Shown: positions 6,105 through 10,387 of the stretch, one piece after another
How positions within the stretch are numbered: the first letter of the stretch is position 1
Layout of the letters: the number at the start of each line of letters is the position of its first letter
Origin: DASQDN01 sp035630195
GTDB lineage: Bacteria > Acidobacteriota > Terriglobia > Bryobacterales > Bryobacteraceae
Assembly: GCA_035630195.1 (NCBI GenBank)
Contig: DASQLD010000678.1
Location: forward strand, 1 to 10,387
Direction: 5' to 3'
Length of the DNA stretch: 10,387 nt
Position numbers and translations under genes: made by a program
The notes under the pieces: model-generated
Seen by the model: the letters and a program-made list of their open reading frames with translations, nothing else
The model's database searches: none
Told to the model about the DNA's origin: nothing

Positions 6105-9100
6105 ATGAATCGGAAGACTCTGGCTGCTGGGCTGATTCTATGGGTGAGTTTTGCCTCGGTATTGACCGCACAGTCGAACGCTGCAATATCCGGTAGCGTA
6201 CAGGATACGAGCGGAGGGGTTGTGGCATCCGCGACGGTGGAGGTTACAAATGAGCTCACAGGGCTCCAATGGACCGTGGAGAGCGACACGGCCGGACGCT
6301 TCAGCGTCACTCGCCTGCCGGTGGGACAGTATCGCGTGCGTGCAAGGCTCGAAGGGTTCAAACAATTTGTCACCGAAGCGTTCCGGCTGGATGCGGATCA
6401 AGTTCGCTACGTTGAAGTGACGCTCTCAGTAGGCGCAGCCGCGGAGTCGGTCACCGTCTCGGGTACGGTGAGCCAGGTGGAAACGGTTGGCGGCGTGATT
6501 CGCCAGGTCGTCGATGAAAAGAGAATCACGGAACTGCCTCTCAACGGGCGGAATCCGATTCAACTTGTGTTGCTTGTTCCGGGCGCCGTGCCTGCGCCTG
6601 CAGCCTCCAATCTGAGCGCCAACGCGGGAATCGCGGTCAATGGCGCTCGTGGTGGTTCCACCAACTATCTGCTGGACGGCGGCGATAATAACGATCCGCA
6701 GGAAGGAGTTTCGGCCGTAAGCCCGAATCCGGATGCGCTAGAAGAGTTCAGCGTTCTGACAAACAATTTCGGCGCCGAATACGGACGCAACGCGGGCGCG
6801 GTGGTGAATGCTGTCACAAAGTCCGGTACAAACACACTGCATGGATCGCTCTATGAATTTGTTCGGAACGATGCCTTCGATGCGCGGAATTTCTTTGCAG
6901 TGTCCAAGGGTAAATTGCGGCGGAACCAGTTCGGCGGCAGCGTGGGAGGACCGGTGATTCGCAATAAGGCGTTTTTTTTCGGGTCGTATGAAGGCGTGAG
7001 CCAGCGGCAAGGTGAAACGTTCTCGAGCCTTGTTGTTCCCACCGAGTTGGAGCGTCGCGGCGATTTCACGGCGAGCGCACAAAAACCACGCGATCCGCTG
7101 ACGAACGCACTCTTCCCTAATTCTGTGATCCCCGCCAATCGCTTTGATCCCGCGGCTCTAAAGTTCATGGATTTGCTGCAGATTCCGCTCCCGAATGCGA
7201 CCGGCAATCGATACATCTTCAACCGTCCGCAGGACCTTGACTCGCGTCAGTTCCTGGGACGCGGCGACTACAGCCTCTCGCAAAGCCAGCGATTGACGGG
7301 CAGAGTTTTCGAATCGTCCAGCAAGGAATTGCTCACCGCCGGTCTGCCTGTGTTGCAGTCGGATGTTGCGTTCGACACGTGGAACATCAACGGGCAGCAC
7401 ACGTGGACCTTCACGCCGGCTCTCTTGGGAGTCGGACAGTACACCTGGAACAAGTCACAGATCGATCGAGGTCCGCTGCCGGTGGGTGGCGGGGATGGTG
7501 TGTCTTACCAGGACATGGGCGTTCAGGTGAATCGAGGTGGACCCGACGCGTTGGGCAAGACGCTGGTTCCCCAATACAGGGGGCAAGTGAATGGATTTTG
7601 GAACCTGAATCAAGACAATCTTGTGTTGATCGATCGAGGAACGCATCAAGCCTCATACAGTGTGAACTATAACCGCGGCGCCCATCTCATCAAATTCGGC
7701 GGTGAATTCCGACTTACCAAAAGTGACCGTGTTACCGCGAACGGCGTAGATCCACAGTTCACTTTCAACGGTCAGATCAGCGGGAATGCCTTTTCAGATT
7801 TCCTTCTGGGCAGGCCGTTCAACATGACACAGGGGTCGGTGCGCATCAACCGCATCCGCTCGCAAACGTACAACCTCTACGTGCAGGATGAGTGGCGTAT
7901 TCATCGGGATTTGAGTCTCACGCTGGGGCTACGCTACGAGCCTTTTTTTCCGTACTATTCGGCTGACGACGAACTGACGCTCTTCCGACCCGGACAGCAA
8001 TCTACAGTCTTTCCGAGCGCTCCTACCGGACTGCTATATGTGGGCGATGACGGCGTCCACCGCGGTGGCGCTGCTTCCGATTTAAACAATCTCGCGCCTC
8101 GTGTCAGCTTTGCCTGGAGTCCCTTCGGAAATAACAAGACCAGCATCCGCGCGGCATATGGGATTTTCTACGACGTCCTCGGCTTCCATCGGATGAGCCA
8201 CTTCGTGAACTCGCCGCCGTATTCATTGCAGGTGACACTCAATACGCCACAAAGCTTCTCCAATCCATATGCCGGCCAGGAAGATCCTTTTCCGTACACG
8301 CCTCCAGTGAGCGCAGAGGACAAAGCCGGCTATCAGTTCTTCCGCCCAGTGACGATTGGGCTCTCAGTTAATCCGGATCAGGCGGCTCCTTATATCCAGC
8401 AGTGGAACTTCAACGTGCAGCGCGAACTGGCACAGGATTACCTGCTGACGGTCGCATACATTGGAACAAAGGGCACGCGGCTACCGATCCGAAACGAATT
8501 GAATCCGGCACTCTATGGACCGGGCGCGACGGCCGGAAACACGAACGCGCGGCGGATTTATGCGCCTCAGTTTGCGAGCATTATTGACTACCAGACGGTA
8601 ATCAACTCCACGTACAATTCCCTGCAAACCACATTGAATAAGCGATTCAGCAACGGGTTCACGCTGCTCGCGAGCTATACCTTTAGCAAATCGATCGATG
8701 GGGCATCGATAGAAGCGGACGCGTTCAATGGTCAAAATCCACTCGACCTGGCAGCCGATAAGGGACTCTCCGACTTCGACCTGCGCCACCGATTCGTGGC
8801 ATCGTTTCTATACGAAGTCCCTGGTCCGAAGACTGGCTGGAGCCGATGGATTTTGGGCGGGTGGCAAACCAACGGCATCTTCACTGCTCAAGCTGGATCA
8901 CCGTTCAACGTGACTAGTGGCCAGGACCGAGCGCTGTCCGGAGCGGGTACGCAGCGACCCAACCTGGTTGGCAATCCGCACCTCGATCCGAACCGCAGCC
9001 GATCAGAGTTGATCAATCAGTATTTTGATCCGACAGCATTTGCACTGCCGGCGCTGGGGACATTCGGGAGCACCGGTCGCAATGTGATGATTGGGCCGGG

Positions 9101-9305
9101 TCGTTGGAATCTGGATTTCGCGCTATTCAAAGGGTTCAAGCTTCGGGAAACCATGAACCTCAACTTCCGGTGGGAAATGTTCAACGCGATGAATCATGCG
9201 AATCTGAACAATCCACGAAGCAATACTTCTGCGGCGAACCCGGGCAGAATCGACTCAGCGAGCGACGCGAGGATTATGCAGTTCGGTCTGCGGCTGGCGT
9301 TTTGA
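6105..9305 (+). CDS. Oar-like TonB-dependent receptor with carboxypeptidase-regulatory-like domain
   Basis: This 1066-residue outer-membrane receptor has a signal peptide (MNRKTLAAGLILWVSFASVLTAQ, cleavage near 23). A carboxypeptidase-regulatory/Cna-B-like domain follows at about 25-110 (ISGSVQDTSGGVV, DTAGRFSVTRLPVGQYRV), then a plug region at about 125-255 with the hallmark ITELPLNGRN (141-150), LLDGGDNND (189-197) and FGAEYGRNAGAVVNAVTKSG (222-241) segments. The remainder is a long beta-barrel ending in phenylalanine (MQFGLRLAF), as outer-membrane barrels do. This architecture is typical of the large receptor families of Acidobacteria, which import oligosaccharides or other large solutes using TonB energy; I see no clear TonB box. 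It begins 23 bases after the phoD-like gene with a strong ribosome-binding site, so the two are probably co-expressed. The substrate is unknown. Import of a product released by the phosphatase is an inference from position only. A relation to sugar uptake, as for many homologues, is equally possible. Confidence 0.95.
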   Translation: MNRKTLAAGLILWVSFASVLTAQSNAAISGSVQDTSGGVVASATVEVTNELTGLQWTVESDTAGRFSVTRLPVGQYRVRARLEGFKQFVTEAFRLDADQVRYVEVTLSVGAAAESVTVSGTVSQVETVGGVIRQVVDEKRITELPLNGRNPIQLVLLVPGAVPAPAASNLSANAGIAVNGARGGSTNYLLDGGDNNDPQEGVSAVSPNPDALEEFSVLTNNFGAEYGRNAGAVVNAVTKSGTNTLHGSLYEFVRNDAFDARNFFAVSKGKLRRNQFGGSVGGPVIRNKAFFFGSYEGVSQRQGETFSSLVVPTELERRGDFTASAQKPRDPLTNALFPNSVIPANRFDPAALKFMDLLQIPLPNATGNRYIFNRPQDLDSRQFLGRGDYSLSQSQRLTGRVFESSSKELLTAGLPVLQSDVAFDTWNINGQHTWTFTPALLGVGQYTWNKSQIDRGPLPVGGGDGVSYQDMGVQVNRGGPDALGKTLVPQYRGQVNGFWNLNQDNLVLIDRGTHQASYSVNYNRGAHLIKFGGEFRLTKSDRVTANGVDPQFTFNGQISGNAFSDFLLGRPFNMTQGSVRINRIRSQTYNLYVQDEWRIHRDLSLTLGLRYEPFFPYYSADDELTLFRPGQQSTVFPSAPTGLLYVGDDGVHRGGAASDLNNLAPRVSFAWSPFGNNKTSIRAAYGIFYDVLGFHRMSHFVNSPPYSLQVTLNTPQSFSNPYAGQEDPFPYTPPVSAEDKAGYQFFRPVTIGLSVNPDQAAPYIQQWNFNVQRELAQDYLLTVAYIGTKGTRLPIRNELNPALYGPGATAGNTNARRIYAPQFASIIDYQTVINSTYNSLQTTLNKRFSNGFTLLASYTFSKSIDGASIEADAFNGQNPLDLAADKGLSDFDLRHRFVASFLYEVPGPKTGWSRWILGGWQTNGIFTAQAGSPFNVTSGQDRALSGAGTQRPNLVGNPHLDPNRSRSELINQYFDPTAFALPALGTFGSTGRNVMIGPGRWNLDFALFKGFKLRETMNLNFRWEMFNAMNHANLNNPRSNTSAANPGRIDSASDARIMQFGLRLAF

Positions 9306-9487
9306 TTTAACTCTTCAGCGTTGGATTGCCGAAGACTCTCCCCCGTAGCGTTGCTGTTCCATCCATCGGCTACACGTGCACAAATCTTCTAGGGTCGCTG
9401 TCTGGTCGGAGATTCTGTTTTTCGTCGTCGTTTAGCCACTGACTGGAGTTCTGGTTATGGCGCCGATAGCGCGTTAAGCTTTTACCA
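9306..9487. other. Intergenic stretch between receptor and DUF1080 gene
   Basis: No gene is recognised in these 182 bases. An imperfect inverted repeat (TCTTC-a-GC ... GC-c-GAAGA, 9312-9335) follows the receptor stop but lacks a T-run, so I do not call it a terminator. A short GCGC-CGATA-GCGC repeat lies near 9461-9473. A promoter for the next gene may be here, but I cannot point to a convincing one. Confidence 0.35.
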
Positions 9488-10387
9488 ATGAACAAATTGT
9501 TGTTGATCGCGTTTGGCGCTGCTGCGTTGTCAGCGGCACAGGATGCCAAAACCTACTTGGGTCGGTGGACGTGACGGTCACTCCAGCCAGTGGTAATCCG
9601 TACCCGCAGTGGATCGAACTACTCGAAAAGCAGGGGAAGATCGAAGGCCGCGTGCAGCCGCGGGGTGGCGGTTGGCGGCCGATTCTCGGGGCGACGGTCG
9701 AGTCCGGCAAGATCATAGTCGCAATCTCTGGCGTGACATCGCGGGGACCTGCCGTCAATTGGGAACTGACGTCGTCCGGCGCAGACAAGCTTACTGGCGT
9801 GGAGAAGCGTGGCGATCAAAATGGGCCAGCGCTCCTTGCCGTTCGGGCGCCAAAGCTGGATCGTCCGATGCCGAAGGCTTGGACGGCTCCTCAACCGTTG
9901 TTCAATGGCAAGGATCTGACTGGTTGGGAGCCTATCGGCAACGTTCAGAATAACAAGTGGATTGCGCGGGACGGCGAATTAGTCAATAACAATCCCGAAG
10001 TGCAAGGACAGCGCGGTCCAGGAGCGGCCAACTTAAAGACGACTGCCAAGTTCCAGGATCTGAAGCTTCACATCGAAGTGAACTGTCCGGAGCATGGGAA
10101 TAGCGGGATCTATCTGCGCGGGAGGTACGAAATCCAGGTGGGGACGGAAGGTGGAAAATTACCGGATCATGAAATGGGCGCCGTGTACAGTCACTATCCA
10201 CCACCCGCTGGCGCTGAACTAGGGTTAGGCAAATGGACAGCGTTCGACATCACACTCGTGGGACGTCGCGTTACGGTGCTTCGCGATGGCAAGATGTACC
10301 ACGACAATGTTGAGATCCCCGGACCAACGGGTGGGGCGCTGGACAGCAATGAAGGTGAGCCCGGACCGTTCTTCCTACAGGGAGATC
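9488..10387 (+). CDS. Secreted DUF1080 (3-keto-disaccharide hydrolase-like) protein, 3' partial, apparent frameshift after residue 27
   Basis: From ATG 9488 the frame gives a signal peptide (MNKLLLIAFGAAALSAAQDA) and KTYLGRWT, then meets TGA at 9572-9574. Stepping back one base at 9568 continues as DVTVTPASGNPYPQWIELLE and stays open for about 270 codons to the window edge. Joined, the junction reads YLGRW-DVTVTP, a natural start for the N-terminal domain of these proteins, so one base (probably a G of a GGG run at 9567-9568) seems to be missing. The DUF1080 domain begins near 9895 (PLFNGKDLTGWEPI), followed by NNKWIARDGELVNN, GNSGIYLRGRYEIQV and GKWTAFDITLVGRRVTVLRDG. This concanavalin-like fold family includes enzymes that cleave 3-keto-disaccharides in the periplasm; here the activity is inferred only. 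In-frame GTG codons at 9565 and 9571 could start the body, but then no signal peptide would be made. The frameshift may be a true mutation or a sequencing error. Confidence 0.85.

Noticed and set aside
5083..6228. Long minus-strand open frame of 381 codons
   Set aside because: It lies antisense to the well-supported PhoD gene and its translation shows no recognisable domain, signal peptide or plausible composition; it is a shadow of G+C-rich codon usage.
5744..6373. Minus-strand open frame of 209 codons across the phoD-receptor junction
   Set aside because: It is antisense to two convincing genes and resembles no known protein family.
9312..9335. Imperfect hairpin after the TonB receptor as a terminator
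   Set aside because: The stem has a mismatch, the loop is 8 bases, and no run of T follows, so an intrinsic terminator cannot be supported.
9571..9581. GTGAC-G-GTCAC inverted repeat at the frameshift as a recoding signal
   Set aside because: The arms are 5 bases around a single base, too tight for a stable RNA hairpin, and no slippery sequence lies before it.

Overview
The window looks like chromosomal DNA of a soil acidobacterium, most likely of the Solibacter/Bryobacter type. The reasons are a moderately high G+C content, a very long Oar-like TonB-dependent receptor with an N-terminal carboxypeptidase-regulatory-like domain, a DUF1080 (3-keto-disaccharide hydrolase-like) protein, and secreted proteins ending their signal peptides in AQ or SAAQ. 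This assignment is inferred from gene content, not from a marker gene. All recognised genes lie on the + strand. I saw no tRNA, rRNA, CRISPR array, transposase or phage gene.

Left part (1-3225): an alpha-E (DUF403) protein runs in from the left edge and is probably the C-terminal half of an ATP-grasp/alpha-E fusion. Its stop codon overlaps the start of a transglutaminase-like cysteine protein (ATGA overlap). A cytoplasmic zinc-ribbon metallopeptidase (Peptidase_Mx type, HEVGH) follows 95 bases later. ATP-grasp, alpha-E and transglutaminase proteins are a known recurrent genomic association, thought to make and process a peptide or peptide tag whose substrate is unknown.

Middle part (3226-9305): after a gap of about 0.2-0.3 kb with a 13-base palindrome, three closely spaced genes encode exported or envelope proteins: a small ankyrin-repeat protein with a signal peptide, a PhoD-family phosphodiesterase/alkaline phosphatase with an extra domain of about 90 residues, and a 1066-residue TonB-dependent receptor. 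Gaps of 57 and 23 bases suggest one operon. A plausible reading is an extracytoplasmic phosphoester-scavenging unit, with the hydrolase releasing a product that the receptor may import. The receptor's substrate cannot be read from the sequence. A 6-bp hairpin pairs the presumed phoD ribosome-binding site with a CCTCCT segment.

Right part (9306-10387): after 182 bases with no clear gene, a secreted DUF1080 protein begins and runs off the right edge. Its signal peptide and its body are in different frames: one base appears to be missing near 9567-9568, which creates a TGA at 9572-9574. The long downstream reading frame is open to the edge and carries the recognisable domain.
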